The notes under the pieces were generated by a model. That model searched no databases and was not told the origin of the DNA. It worked only from the letters and a program-made list of their open reading frames with translations. From the NCBI GenBank assembly GCA_033439685.1, contig JAUEDM010000003.1, forward strand, positions 3,316,001 through 3,380,000: a DNA stretch of 64,000 bases, read 5' to 3'. Made by a program: the position numbers and the translations under genes. Below are positions 48,071 to 60,402 of this stretch, piece after piece. How positions within the stretch are numbered: the first letter of the stretch is position 1; every line of letters begins with the position of its first letter. This DNA is from Apodospora peruviana (lineage: Eukaryota; Ascomycota; Sordariomycetes; Sordariales; Lasiosphaeriaceae).

Positions 48071-50877
48071 ATGCCAAAGATCAAGAGCTTTGCTGCACCC
48101 TGGCTCAATGAGCCGGCTCCTGGACACAAGCTATTTGAGCTTTCTACTGAGGACAGCAAGCTTCCGAATGCTTTGGCATACGGCAGGAAGGCCAAGACAG
48201 GACCCCGACGGACTATAGCAGATCGAGGAACCGAAATCTTTGTTGCGGCTGGAAAGCAGATCCGATGGGGCGATCTTGCTTACTTGAAGGAGTCCTGGGA
48301 GTCCAAGCGCAATGGTTCACATGCCCGTATCAAGAGAGAGGGTTCTACCTCTGATGGGTCCTTCGAGATCTATGATGAGGAGGCGAACGGAAGTGGTCAG
48401 CCAAGCGCTGGCTCCACTGATGGCTACCGAGTAAGGCACTTCACATTCGCCTATCGCAAAGCATTATTGCGCGTGTTTACTGACTTGACCTCGTGCAACT
48501 CTTCCAGTACATCAAGACGCCCGCGGCAGATGACATTCGCCAACTTGTCATGTCCCCTCAGAAGGACATGCTGGCAGTGTTAACCTCGCATACCGTTCAC
48601 GTCTGTCTCCTTCCCGATCATGGACACCTCCATGCCAAGGACACGACGATTTTCAAGCCGAAATTCTGGACACTTGGACCTACTACGCATGTTACTTCGA
48701 GATCGGCTATTGTCTCGGCGATATGGCACCCTCTGGGAGTTAACGGATCCTGTTTGGTGACCGTCACCGAAGATGCCGTCGTGCGGGTCTGGGAGCTGTC
48801 AATAACGGATCGCTGGTCATTCGACTCGCCTACCCTTGACATTGACCTGAAGAGACTAGCGGATGGCACATCTCTTGATCAGGACTTTGGAGCTTCGACA
48901 TCTGCCACGAACAAGACCTTTTCGCCGGATCAGTTCGATATGGAAGTCGCCGCTGCCTGTTTTCCAAATCGGGGCTCCGGTGGCTGGTCATCCATGACTT
49001 TGTGGGTCGCTATGGTTGGAGGTGATGTCTACGCTCTTAGCCCTCTACTCCCCAAGCGCTGGTCTCCTCCCCCGACACTTATCCCGAGCTTGACTGTATC
49101 CGTCGTCGGAAAGGTTGCGGCCAACAAGGACGATCCCGATGTAACCGCGCATGATAAGCTCCTCGCTCAGCAGCAGCAGGAGTGGATGTCGGATCTCGAC
49201 AATCAAGAGCCGAAAGTCGTGAAAGATTCAGTTGGAGATTCCTACTCAGAAGTCTACACGCGCCCGTCTCAACCCGGAGTGGTTCCGAAGCTGCAGGGCC
49301 CTTTTCAGTTGATCGCAAACCCTGAAGACGAGCAGGATGACGAGGCCGAACTGAAGGATATATATGTCATTGGAGAGACTACTAATATGGCTGATTTGAT
49401 GATGGGCGAAGGAGAGAACGAGCTGGACATGGCTGAATACGACCAGGAAGGCCTGTCGCTTTCCGTCATCTGCCTCCTTTCCACGAGCGGGCAGGTGAAG
49501 GTCTGTCTTGCTTTCGATGACGTTGAAGCCCAGTGGCTCCCGGATCGTAAGACGAGACCTAAGAGATCTAGTCTCCAATCCGAGCCACCTTCACTTCTCA
49601 GCTTCCAAACGTTCGATACGGTTAAGCCCGCAGAGCTTACGCCCGATAGCTGGCCAGTGTTCAGCGCAGACATCACCTCACGGTATGCTTTTTACGTGAC
49701 CCACCCGGCCGGAATCACGTATGTCTCGCTTGCGCCTTGGGTATCGCGGCTCGAGAGCGAACTTGGAAATATCTCCAAGGCCGGTACGGAATTCCGGATA
49801 GATCTACTGATGAAGCAGACGTCCGACAGGGAACGGATCTATACACAGAAGCATGGCCAAAATGTCCTCGCTGCTGCCACAGTCATTAAGCACCCGGATT
49901 TGGGCCACTTTGTGCTGTCCGCGACCCATAATGACCCCGTTACCATCTTCTTCGAGTCGCCCGTACTGGATGTCTTGCCGGTCAAAAGCGATTCTCCTGC
50001 GCTTCATTTCGACCAAGTGGAGGTTCCTCAACCATTGATGATGTGCCCGCCCCGGCCTCTGTTTCACCCTTCTGAGAAACTGAACCAGGGCAGCGCCCTT
50101 CCTGCTTGGCAGGAGCATCTCAGGTCAAGCAAGAGGCGACCTCTGTTGCAGCAAGAAGTTCGCCTGTCAACAGCCACGCTGGAGGTGTTTGATGACGGGC
50201 ACCGCCTAGTGAGCAACGAGGTGTTCGATCTCAACAATGTAGTTGCAGAGCTGTTTAGGAAATGCGAGGCGCTCCACTACGAGCTTCGGGAGCAAATTAA
50301 GAAGACAAACGAAGTGAGGAACCGGATTGAGCAGATTACTGGCGAAGAATCTGGTGACGATGAGCCAGTGTCGGACAACATGATCGTCGAGAGTCGCATG
50401 CGCGAGGCGAAGCGCAAGCAGCAGGAGATCAACGAACGCATGGAGGCCATCCGGCGCAAGCTTAATAGGGCAACGAGCCGCGATCTTAGCGACAAGGAGA
50501 GGGCTTGGATGGAGGAGGTGGGCGAGCTGGAGAGCAGCGTCCTGGGATCCGAGGACCAAGAAACAACAACTTCCAACAAGGGCAAGCAGGCGGTGGCATG
50601 GAAGCGATTCGAGGAGGCCAAGGCGCTGAAGGATGCCTTGTTTTCGCAAGCAGAGCAGCTACAGAAGAAGGGCAGCGATGGGGAGGGAGGAGCCAACAGC
50701 GAGGGCAGCAGTGGTACTGTTGTTGCCTCGCCCGGAGGTGGCATGAGGATCCCGGCAGATATCAGGAAGGCGAGGGTCGCCCAGGTCAGAAGCTCAGTGG
50801 AGCGAAATTCGGCCATGCTCGATGCAATCAAATCCCGGCTGGAGGCCCAGCTGGAGAGCGTGAGCGTGAGCGAATAG
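48071..50877 (+). CDS. NUP82: nucleoporin NUP82 (Nup88 family)
   Basis: Exons 48071-48430 and 48508-50877 give 909 aa. It is a cytoplasmic-face nucleoporin that anchors Nup159/Nsp1 for mRNA export. The N-terminal beta-propeller is recognisable from IKSFAAPWLNEPAPGHKLFE, DDIRQLVMSPQKDMLAVLTS, IVSAIWHPLG and SCLVTVTEDAVVRVWEL. An acidic insert (ELDMAEYDQEG) lies mid-propeller. The C-terminal 250 residues are predicted coiled coil (LFRKCEALHYELREQIKKTN, REAKRKQQEINERMEAIRRK), matching Nup82's trimerisation region. The intron sits between YR and YIKTP in a loop. Confidence 0.92.
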
Positions 50878-52913
50878 CATCAATTGCCGTCTGTCGGTCA
50901 GACAGTATGTGGTACAGCTACCGCCAACTTTTATCAGAGGAAAGGAGTTTGTATAGATAGTTGAAACGAACAAATACCGTTGGGGACGAACACAGCGATG
51001 CATGGGTCTGGAGAGGAAGCCATTGATTGAGGCAGAACGAGCAACCTGCGCGGCTGCCTGGCGTCGCGCAGCTCAGTCTGGTGCAGGCGGTCACGCAAAT
51101 CAGTGACTTCAAGGCCGACAACTGGCTGACCTTTGCCGTCTCTGGCTTTGCGTTGGCATGGTTGCTGCTGCGCGCTTGGATGCTGAGGCATCTCGCAGGA
51201 CCAGGACGTGTATTTAGTAGCGAAAAGTCAAGCGGGCATATATGGAAGCACAATACAGCCGTTACTGTATTGAGCATGGTCCGCAGCTCTGGACTTTGCA
51301 GTTTTTGTGTCCAATGATTCAATGCTGCGTCAGTGGCTGGACAGGACCCCGGTTTTCTCTTGGTCGTTCTGTAACGGAATATGTGATTTTGCGGTGTGTG
51401 TCTGCCTCCTAACGAACCACCCCAAGTGATTTTCGATGACATGCGGTGCGGCGGAAGGGTGCGTTGGTGGTGTGTGGGCGTCCGACTGAACATCACCGTC
51501 ATCGGGTTCTCGATATCACAATGCACATCTCGAAACATCTCTCCCATCTTGGTTACACAGTAAGAAAAGATCTTGTTTGAGACAAATCTGTCACACCGTA
51601 TTTCTTGTGCGCCCTGTCTCAGCCAGGCACCTCAGGGAACACATTCGGTGACCAAGCACATGCCATGCTCGACCTTGGTCGAATATTGTAAGGTCCATGA
51701 CTCGCTGTGGCTTGCAGATCTAGGGCTCGACTTCGCCCATCAACTTGATTTGGCTGCTGCTTCGGCTCCATACTCGTCTCTGCTCCAGATAAAGAACGTG
51801 CTACGGGTTACCACGTCGGTGGTCTGTCTGCTACACTCGGCACACAGGCGTACTGCAGGAAAGTTGCCTAGCCGGCCGGCCGCCCAACCGCATTCATTGC
51901 CGGTTGGTTCTCTCTTCCCCAACCACCCGCCGCCGACGAACGACAAGAACCCAGGGTGTGCAACCGCCGCCCTGTTTCCCGGTAGCGTCTCCACAGTTTT
52001 GTTTACTTTGATGTGTTGGCGCGTTGCTGTACACATGTAATGTATGTATGTACTATGGCCACCTGCCGGGATACGGGATGAACCACAGCACGGCTAGGGA
52101 ACTACAACAAAACCACTGGATCATCGGCGTGCGACGTCCGATGTTGTATATGTGTGCGAAGGGAACGACTCATACATCAATAGGTACATATCAACGGATG
52201 AGGGATGCAGGACGGACGGGATGTCGGACAACATAAGTCCTCTTCACCACAACCGACACCAAAGACGACATACACATCACCCTAATTCGGGATGTGGTGG
52301 ATTTTGGATGCCGTTTGGCACACCCTCACACCAGTCTAGATGTCTTCCGGTAGGTAAGTCAGTCTCTTCTTGTCCTTTCCAAGTGGTCGGAGAAGACATG
52401 CCAGGCCACGCCAGACGGGGCGAACGGCTTCGTACCGTATCCCGACTCCTCACTCCTTTCTCTTTCTGGTTTTCTTCCCCTCGTGGCATTGGTACATCGG
52501 CTTTGGAACAAGGTCATGTTGCAGGTGGTGGTTCACATTTATTTTTCTCACCTTACCTCTTGCCTCGCATGGACAGGTCCCGCTGCAGCCTCACTTTTCA
52601 TTTGCTACGAAGGGCTCCGGTATTTTATTGGTACCTACATGGACAATAACTCCGAACGTTCCATGGTGGTTGGGTTTTTCTTTCCCTTTCTTGAGTATCC
52701 GTAGCAACCCCCCCCCCCCCCCCCCCCCCCCCTCTCTTCCTGCCGGTTTGGCGTCGAGTGCCGCGGCCGCCGGATTTCCCTGTCTCGATAGTATAAGTAC
52801 ATGCTCGTGGACACACATGATATCTCTCCTTCTCTGTCTCTGACCTCATCGTATTCTTTCATTCTTTCCTAAACTCGGGCCTCTCTTCCTCCGTCTGAGA
52901 CTTTCATATACAA
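50878..52913. other. intergenic, 2 kb, with a long poly-C tract
   Basis: No supported gene; open frames of 120-165 codons at 51573-52843 are low-complexity. A run of 25 C is at 52708-52732. C/T-rich sequence follows up to the next start at 52914. Confidence 0.45.
52708..52732. repeat. 25-base poly-C (poly-G on the minus strand) tract
   Basis: Uninterrupted C run about 180 bases before the next start codon. Such runs are length-unstable and error-prone in assemblies. Confidence 0.85.
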
Positions 52914-55035
52914 ATGCTAGTGCTCTTACCCTGCTCTGGTCCGACTCCTGCGACGTTCATTGAAGCAACAAAGTCCAAGATGGCTTTCACTTTGACACCG
53001 TCTGATCTCACTTGGAAAAGTTTGATTATTGGTGAGTAAGACGTGGATGCTAAAGGATGATGATGATGGTATGAATCAAGATGTCTGATACCATGCGGCA
53101 GACAACTGCCAGTTTATCAGCAGGTCAAGCTGCAATATTGCCGTGATCATCGCCAAGGAGCCCCTCTCATCCTACAGGGCCATCGTGGTGAAGACGGAGA
53201 ATGGGAAACGGACCGCTGTGTTCTCCGAGTCGGCAGACACGATCCCAGGGGCCTTGCAGGCGCTACATGACCGGTCCGCCGAGGCGGTCCAAGACTACAT
53301 CAAGACCAACGGGTTCAACCCAGTCCGAAGCCGGTCGTCCAAGGGAGGGCACAGGCGGACATCAACATGTATGCACAGTTGCGAGGATGATGAGAATGAC
53401 AGTGACTCTGCCTTTTCCGCCTCCGGGGGCTCCGTCTCTGGCTCGTCCACCGTGACCATGTCGGATGTTTCCGATGACGATATGGTATCGGTTGGGGGCG
53501 GCAAGAGCAAGAGCAAGAAAGCGTCGAAGGGGAAAGGGGAGAGGGCAGGGCGTTCACGCTCGCCGGACCACCACTACAACAGCAATACTCGCTCCTCTTC
53601 CCTCGGCAGCGTGACCAGCAACAATTCCTCAGAGGGAAAGCTGAACGAGGATGATGACGGGAACGAAAGTGTCCTCAACGACTTCGCTTTCGGGCCTCCC
53701 GCACAACAAGGATTCCGAATCATCCGCCCGGACCAGATGGGAAAGGGACCCCCCTTGAGAAATAATATCCCATACGACACGGAGACGACGGGTAATCAGC
53801 AGCAGCAGTATCCTCATCATCATCATCATCATGGCCACAGCCATGGTTCTGTTCCTCCTCCGCCTCGTCCTGGGTGGATTCCTCGCCCTCCTCCGGGGGA
53901 CTCCTCTCGGGTGTGCCAATGCCCACCTCCTGTTGGACCACCGCCACCACCTCAGCCGCCGTCCTCATCCGTTCCGCAAATGTCGCCGGTTAGAGACATT
54001 CCTCTGCTGCCGCCCCTTCCGTCCGGTCTACAGTATTATCAACAGCCCCATCAGCAGCAGCAGCAGCAGCAACAGCATGTTCAGGTCCAGCGGCAGAGGA
54101 TGACGGGATTGCAACAGATGCAGCACCGGATGCAAAAGAATGCAGCGACCAGGCAGCATATTATGCCCACCAACAAAGGCGGCAATAATCACCACAACAA
54201 CAATACATCACCACCACCACCCGGCGGTGGTCCTTCTTCTCGTCCGCCGCCAATGTGGTTTTTTGCACCACCCAATGCTACCGGCCCCAAACCACAACCA
54301 CCAGCAGCAGCAGTTATACACAACGGCAGACCCAACTCATCAACAGGCGGATCGGGGGGCGGGGGTTACAACCCCTTCACAACAGTCCTATCCCCAAACC
54401 TGTTGCAGTCAACCACTCCCTTCGACGCCCTCCTCCTGATCCGCTGGCCCAGCGTCACTGACCTATCTATGAAGAAGGGCCAAGCCCTGGTGCAGTTCAA
54501 GCAGCTTTCCGCGTCCAGTCTCAAGGATGCCGCGGTGCACTGGGTTCAGCAGCAGCAGCAGCAGGCAACACCGAAGGGACCACCACGGTTGCTACACGCC
54601 TCTGTGACCCGCGTCACCGTGGCTGGCGAAGCATGCAGCGTCGTCAATTCCTCTGGAGAGGACTTTTGCCGACTGGTGCAGGCCATGATGCACCGTACGT
54701 CTGGTGACGGTTCCCGCCGGACTACTAGAGGAGGGAACAACGAGAATCTGCTTCCGCAGTTTGAGATTGATGTATTTTTTGATGATCGTCATCATGATGA
54801 CGGTATGACTGGCAATGGTGGTGGTGGTAGTTGGGCGAGAGAAGGGTCCATGAAAGGGGCATCGTCTCCGACGCAGCAGCATCACTCTGGCTCATCTACC
54901 AGGTCATCCGCTACAGCTGTAGCCGGGCAAGAACAGCACCAGCACCAGCATGGGAACAGCTCGAACGCTTTCTCTGCTGCTGCGTTGTCCGGGTCATCGT
55001 CTCCGCCGCTGACGTTTGGGTTCACGGATGAGTGA
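52914..55035 (+). CDS. uncharacterised, largely disordered protein with conserved termini
   Basis: Exons 52914-53031 and 53102-55035 give 683 aa. The first ATG (52914) reads MLVLLPCSGPTPATFIEATK; a second in-frame ATG at 52980 would shorten the protein by 22 residues. An ordered N-terminal block (about 24-110: SDLTWKSLIIDNCQF, SCNIAVIIAKEPLSSYRAIV) and an ordered C-terminal block (about 470-590: TTPFDALLLIRWPS, LQAMMHR-like VQAMMHRTSGD, FEIDVFFDD) flank a long Ser/His/Pro/Gln-rich disordered middle. I do not recognise the family, and no catalytic motif is visible. The two ordered blocks separated by disorder suggest a regulatory or scaffold role, which is inference. Confidence 0.7.
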
Positions 55036-57731
55036 TTAACTGCGGTCTGCTGACTAGCTGAGGGTCTGGCTACGTGCTAACGGGGCGTTGCGAGTACTCC
55101 GTCGGTCAGTATCGAGGTCGTGGTGGTGGTGGTCATGGCCATGAGGTTGGCAAGAAAAGATAGTAAGGCTGACGGGAGGGTAATTTTTTGCGCGTTTCCG
55201 GGGAGATAATGTTTGGGACAGAGTGAACAGAAGAAAAGGACGGTGATGGTGGTGGCGGGGGGGCAAGCAAACCGGGGCAAGTAAAAGAAAGGCAAGACCA
55301 GAATGTCTGAGGGAAATGAATTATGATGCGGGCGTGAATATGCCAAGGTAAGAGATACATGAGCGAAAATTTAAAATTCCTATTAGCAAAGATTGAAAAA
55401 ATACCTAAGTTGTTGGCAAGGCTGGCACACTTGTGTGAGAGAAGGCGTTCATCACGTCTGAGGCATTTTCTGTAGGTACACACCCACGCTCTGAGAACAG
55501 ACTACCTAAACACACCGAGGAGATCCAATATTTTTTACACAAACACTTCTCTCTATCATCCTTGGCTACCTAGTTTTGAGCAGGTTACGAAAACAAAACT
55601 CTTGCCCACGGGGCGATGGGTGTTATTAGATTTCTTTTCGGTTGCTTGCTCCCGTTGAGGTGGTGCAAGTGAAGCAAGTCATAATATTCGGTCTGGCCTT
55701 AACTATCATGCTTCGGTGTACACGGATTATACCCTGCCTCTTTGTAATGCAAGCCACCTAAAACTGTCTTCATCATATACCATACGGACCTCGGCTCTAA
55801 TTTACCAGCCCCAATAGCATAAAGAGAACAGACCGTAAAGGGGTCATGCCCGCGGCCGAGCTGGCACCTAATAATAGCACGGTATGATGAACATACGGTA
55901 CCCATCCTGAACAGTACAGCATCCATCCATCCATCCGTATTCTGGTTGTATTATCTACCCTATGGATTCTAACATACGACCTAACCCATCCTCAAAGATG
56001 ATATGTATGATTTGGGCACGTAAGGTGAGGTTATGCACCCTCCCATGGTTCTGTCGGCACACAAAGGACTGTAATAAGTAGTACTGCAACAGTAGTGGCG
56101 GCCAACTCTCATTGTCCGGCAGCCCAGCCCCTTCATGAACTCTTTTCTCCTTGTCTCGTCGTCTTGCAGACAGGCCGTTTCACGTCATGCTTACATGCGT
56201 TCATATACTATTGCACACATGCCTGTCAGCCGTACCTATATCATTTATGTAACTTCTAGTTAGCGCTGACTGACTCGGTCCTTGGCGCTAGACAGCTCTC
56301 AATCTCTCTCTCTCCATATATACATATATATAAATATATACTTATTTCCTTTGGACCGTCAGTCCAGTGATATTCCTGTCTGGCCCACAGGCTTGAGAAC
56401 CCAACGTACGGCCACAATTGTTTCTGCACAAGTGGCAAGCAACTATCTGTGCTGCGACTTTCTACATGACTGACGCTTAATCCATATTCAAGGTTGAGTG
56501 AGCGTGATCTACCTACCTAGATAGTTCGGTTGGCAAATAAGTACTCCAGGACATCTTCCGCCTTACACAACCATATCTTACACAACCATATAGATACATC
56601 CATCTCTTGTACCACCGGGAAACCCGAAATCTGCAAACCATCTGCACCGAAAACCCAATGGGTCCATGGGCGCATGGAGTAACACACGCATAGCGCAACA
56701 CCATACCGCTGCTGTAACAGCAAGTTGAAACATTTCAGGCATGTGGACATGGACATATATTCGGCAGATCAGATACAGCCACAAGGTAGCTAAGCGGTCA
56801 GAATCCAACCTGTAATCCTTTACTCCATATAATTACAGTACGCTACGGTAAATAGTGAAAGCCAGTCTTTGCTGCAAAACAACCTTAGAGCTCTGCGGTG
56901 AGAGAAATTGGACGACGATATGATGAAACGAGCAACAAAAAGCTTCAGCCAGCCAGTCGTAGATATCACTCAATCACCTTGCTCACCACTCACCTCGATT
57001 CCTTCTCTCCGTCACAAGACCTTGCAAAATTCCCTCCCCTCCTCGCCATATCCTCCCATATCTTAACAAGCAACAAACACAAGCAGAGTGGTGTGACCAC
57101 CTTTCGCCAGACACCATCGCAGACAGAACATCCCAACCGGCGTCACACCTTAAACCTCTCATTCCGTTTTCTTCCTTTCCCACCGACAGTAGAACACACA
57201 GTACGCTCCGTCCCTCTCCAGTTTTCATCCACTGTACCGCGTCGTACTGTCTTCAAAGACGAGGCAAAGACAAGGCTGACTCCCTGTCTTGTTCGACTCA
57301 TCCCGCACACCCTACCACCGCGCCCCGAGTCTGGCAGTCCCAACATCAAACCAAACACGATACACATACAGTAATCAAAGACACCAACTTCTGTGATACG
57401 CCCGCCCGCTTGCATGACTCCAAACCATGGTGGTAGTCGTAGCAGTAGGGCCAAAGGACATCAAACCAAACAAACAACACTAAACCTTTGCCTCCTTCCT
57501 AAAACATATAGTCATCATTCCGGGCGAGGCGGACAAGAGGCGGCAGGTTCAAGATCGCAAAAAGTCGTACCACGAACAAACTCTCTTTCGTCCTTTCATG
57601 TAACCATACTCCGACAAAAAGAAAACCAAGAACAAAAAGAAACCCAATCCATCATTCGTAAAGGCATCGTCAGCCTCAAAAACGAGATGAAGTCGCTGCT
57701 CTCATATCAGGTCGTAATTAAACCCGTATGC
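55036..57731. other. largest gene-poor stretch, 2.7 kb
   Basis: Low coding potential. It contains four CCAT units at 55921-55936, a CT/AT-rich microsatellite at 56300-56343, a 15-base tandem at 56562-56591 and ACCT motifs at 55567 and 56510. A 158-codon frame at 56898-57374 is Pro/Thr/Arg-rich without motifs; its C-rich sequence looks like untranslated DNA. Confidence 0.45.
56562..56591. repeat. 15-bp tandem duplication
   Basis: CTTACACAACCATAT occurs twice in direct succession in intergenic DNA. Confidence 0.85.
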
Positions 57732-59506
57732 TCAGAAAGTAGTGAGACGATCAGCATGGTCATGTGCCGTAAGAGAAATCTCGGTGCTCGACTTCTCGTC
57801 TTGGTCGTCACCACCCAAACCGGTGTAAGCTGCAGCCCCGTCTTGAGGTCGCGTCGAGTATGCTCGAGGATCGGCGGCGTCAGCCGGCAGAGGCTCACGA
57901 CGACGGCCGCCGGCAGCCCCTTGCCGAGCCGCCTCCGCCCCGCACCTCGGGATCGTCGCGGTGGTACATCCGCTCCGGCCCATGATTGGAAGACGTAACC
58001 GTGGTGCCGAAGATCTGTCCCGCTCCCGGAATTTGTGCATGTGGTGCACCGCTTCTAGACTTGGAAGAAATCTGCACATGGGGCTCACTAGCCTCCTCGT
58101 CGTCGTGGCCGCCCACACCATAATCAGTCGCACCACCGGAGCGGGTCGACAACGTGGTTGGCTTTGGATTTGCGCAGGTTGTTGCCCATCCCGACAACGA
58201 CGCCAGTTGTGGTTGTTCCACATAGGATCTTGTACTCGCCGAAAGCGGATAGTCGTGCCCCGTCTTTGTTCCCGTTGTAGTATAACCGCTGTTGCAGTGC
58301 TGACGATATGCGGGTGATGTGCCGATGTATTCATATTGTCCTCCCAGGCCACTAGGGTGCTGCGACGTCACCGTTGGGTTGGACGTTGCAAAACCACCAG
58401 CGAATCCAAACCCGAGCGGCTCCTCATGTTCGTCAACTGGTGGGAGGGCGTTGGTGTCCTGCTGAGGAGGACTCGGTGCCCAAGGGGGTGAAGGCGAATA
58501 ATCAGGCGATTCTCCTCCAGCCCCTATTTCGTTTCATTAACCCTCGTCTGCTGTGCAACACCACACACTCGCCCTCTTAAACAAGGACGTGTACTAGAAC
58601 TTACCATCATGCTCCTCAGATACAAATCGGGCGATCGCAAACCCTAGATCATGCTCAACTTTCTCATTCTGCTGAGCCCTATCGTCAATTGCATGACGAA
58701 GAAGAATGCTCCGACCCTCACGACGGGCAATCCGCTTCTCTTCGTCACGCATCATCTGCTCTTGCGGCCTGAGAAGCTGTTGCACGCGCTTGGCCGCCAC
58801 CTCGTCCCTTCTACCCAGATCCTCCCACTCCTTCAAGCTGCCGTCAAAGTTGAGATGGGTGCGGGCAAAGACGCGGCTCACAACACGCGTGAGGCAGTGT
58901 TGATTCTGGCGTTCGGCGAATGCACTGGTTCCACTTGGATCAATCCCGTCTCTCCTCGCTATGGTTCACTTTTTGTGTCTCGGGCTTAACAAGGAAAGAA
59001 CACCAGTGCCCCCCTTTTCTCTCTTCACCAAAAGAAACAAAACATAAAAACAAAAGGACTTACACAGCTCCCTTTTTCTTATCAAGAACATAGTGCAGCA
59101 TATCGATGACATCCTCCACATCAATATCATCGTCATACATATTTTTACCCATCACCCGCTTGCTCCTGCCCGGCTTGCCGTTGAGCGCCTCGTTCAGCGC
59201 CGTAGAAAACGTCAGCTCGCCGCCGGGGCGCTTGTGGACGCCCTTGGAGATCAGAGCGTAGACCGTCCGCATCTCGAACTCGGTCCATTTGTGGCCTGGA
59301 CCATTGTTGTGACGAGGCTCGCGTATGACTCTGAATCTGGGACGACGATGCATCCGCTGGTGGCTATCGTCATCCTTTCCATCCTTGTTGTCATCATTTC
59401 CATCCTCGTCAATATCACCATCACTAGTGGTAACTCGGTAATGATTATGAGCATGGTAGTCATGTTGTTCCAAGTAACGGTCGGACCTGTAGTAGTGGTG
59501 GCTCAT
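57732..59506 (-). CDS. uncharacterised Myb/SANT-like protein, ends uncertain
   Basis: Minus-strand exons 59064-59506, 58605-58954 and 57946-58523, with a proposed last exon 57732-57893, give 510 aa. A putative Myb/SANT-like segment (KWTEFEMRTVYALISKG) is followed by an acidic DDDIDVEDVIDMLHYVL. Exon 2 adds a charged coiled-coil-like part (LKEWEDLGRRDEVAAKRVQQ). The rest is disordered. The N-terminal 60 residues are His/Asp-rich. Without the proposed 52-nt GC-rich last intron (57894-57945), exon 3 runs to a stop at 57895 (473 aa), but the downstream frame (PLPADAADP to HDHADRLTTF) looks coding. Coding-like sequence also extends upstream of 59506 to an in-frame TGA at 59597-59599. The family is not identified. 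Confidence 0.6.
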
Positions 59507-60402
59507 GTCGTCCTCGCAGGTGGAGAAGATGTCGTCGTCTTTATTGAAATTGGACTTGCTTTCGCGCTCAGTGGAAGAGGAGGGCGCCTTGTGCCATCAA
59601 GAACCACCTTCGAAGACCGTACGAGCCATATTCACTTCCTGGTCTGTTTAAGTGAGCAAACATCGATAAATAGGCGACGCTAGCAAGACAGAAAACGAGA
59701 TGAGGATGATGATGTGTATTCAAGAGGATGAACGACGCAAACCTGGTGGTGTGGAATTATTTACATACAATGAAAAAAAATTGAACGGAATGATCTTTCT
59801 CTCTCGTCCTTTGCTTATCGTCGTGAATCTTCTTGTCCTTTGCGGCGTGGTACTGCCGCCAAAGGCAGGTAGTTTCAAGACGACAGGAATTATTGCAAGC
59901 ACGCAGGTAGGTACGAAGAAAGAGAGATTGCAACGTAGAAATTGAGTTTGTGACGGTAGTGGAAGATGAATTGTGTTAGTCGTGGCGCTCTTCCAATGGG
60001 TGAACGAAGCAACAACAAGGCGGTTTGTTGAAAGACACCGGCAAAGTCGACGGCCAAGCCTCGTCTAGGAGAGGTGAAAGCAGGACGGAGAGCTTCCAAA
60101 TGATGAGTCAACGGCCACAGGTTCGGCAAGTCCCTCGCTCCTTCCTTCGATGTCAAAGAACCTAGTCAACACTGAGTGACGCGTGCTCGACTTCAGATGG
60201 AAGCCACTCTCCTAACAAACCTTCAACCGGGCAACGCAGCCCGAAAACTCACCAAGACATGAGATTTTGAATTCACGGAGCAGATATACACGGACAGGTA
60301 CGACACGTTTTAGAAGAGTTTCAACCCGATTGTTTTGATGGCATCAAGCTACCTAACTACGAAGAGACCAATGAATCCATACTCAGTACAGTCCTAACAA
60401 AG
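59507..60402. other. intergenic upstream of the Myb-like gene
   Basis: About 900 bases. The first 120 are the coding-like upstream extension of the Myb-like gene. An AGGTAGGT motif is at about 59906. No other gene was recognised. Confidence 0.4.

Noticed and set aside
51573..52843. Several 120-165 codon frames in the 2-kb gap
   Set aside because: They overlap each other in different frames, some run through or beside the poly-C tract, and none shows domains.
56898..57374. 158-codon plus-strand frame
   Set aside because: Pro/Thr/Arg-rich translation of a C-rich non-coding stretch; no motif or intron structure.
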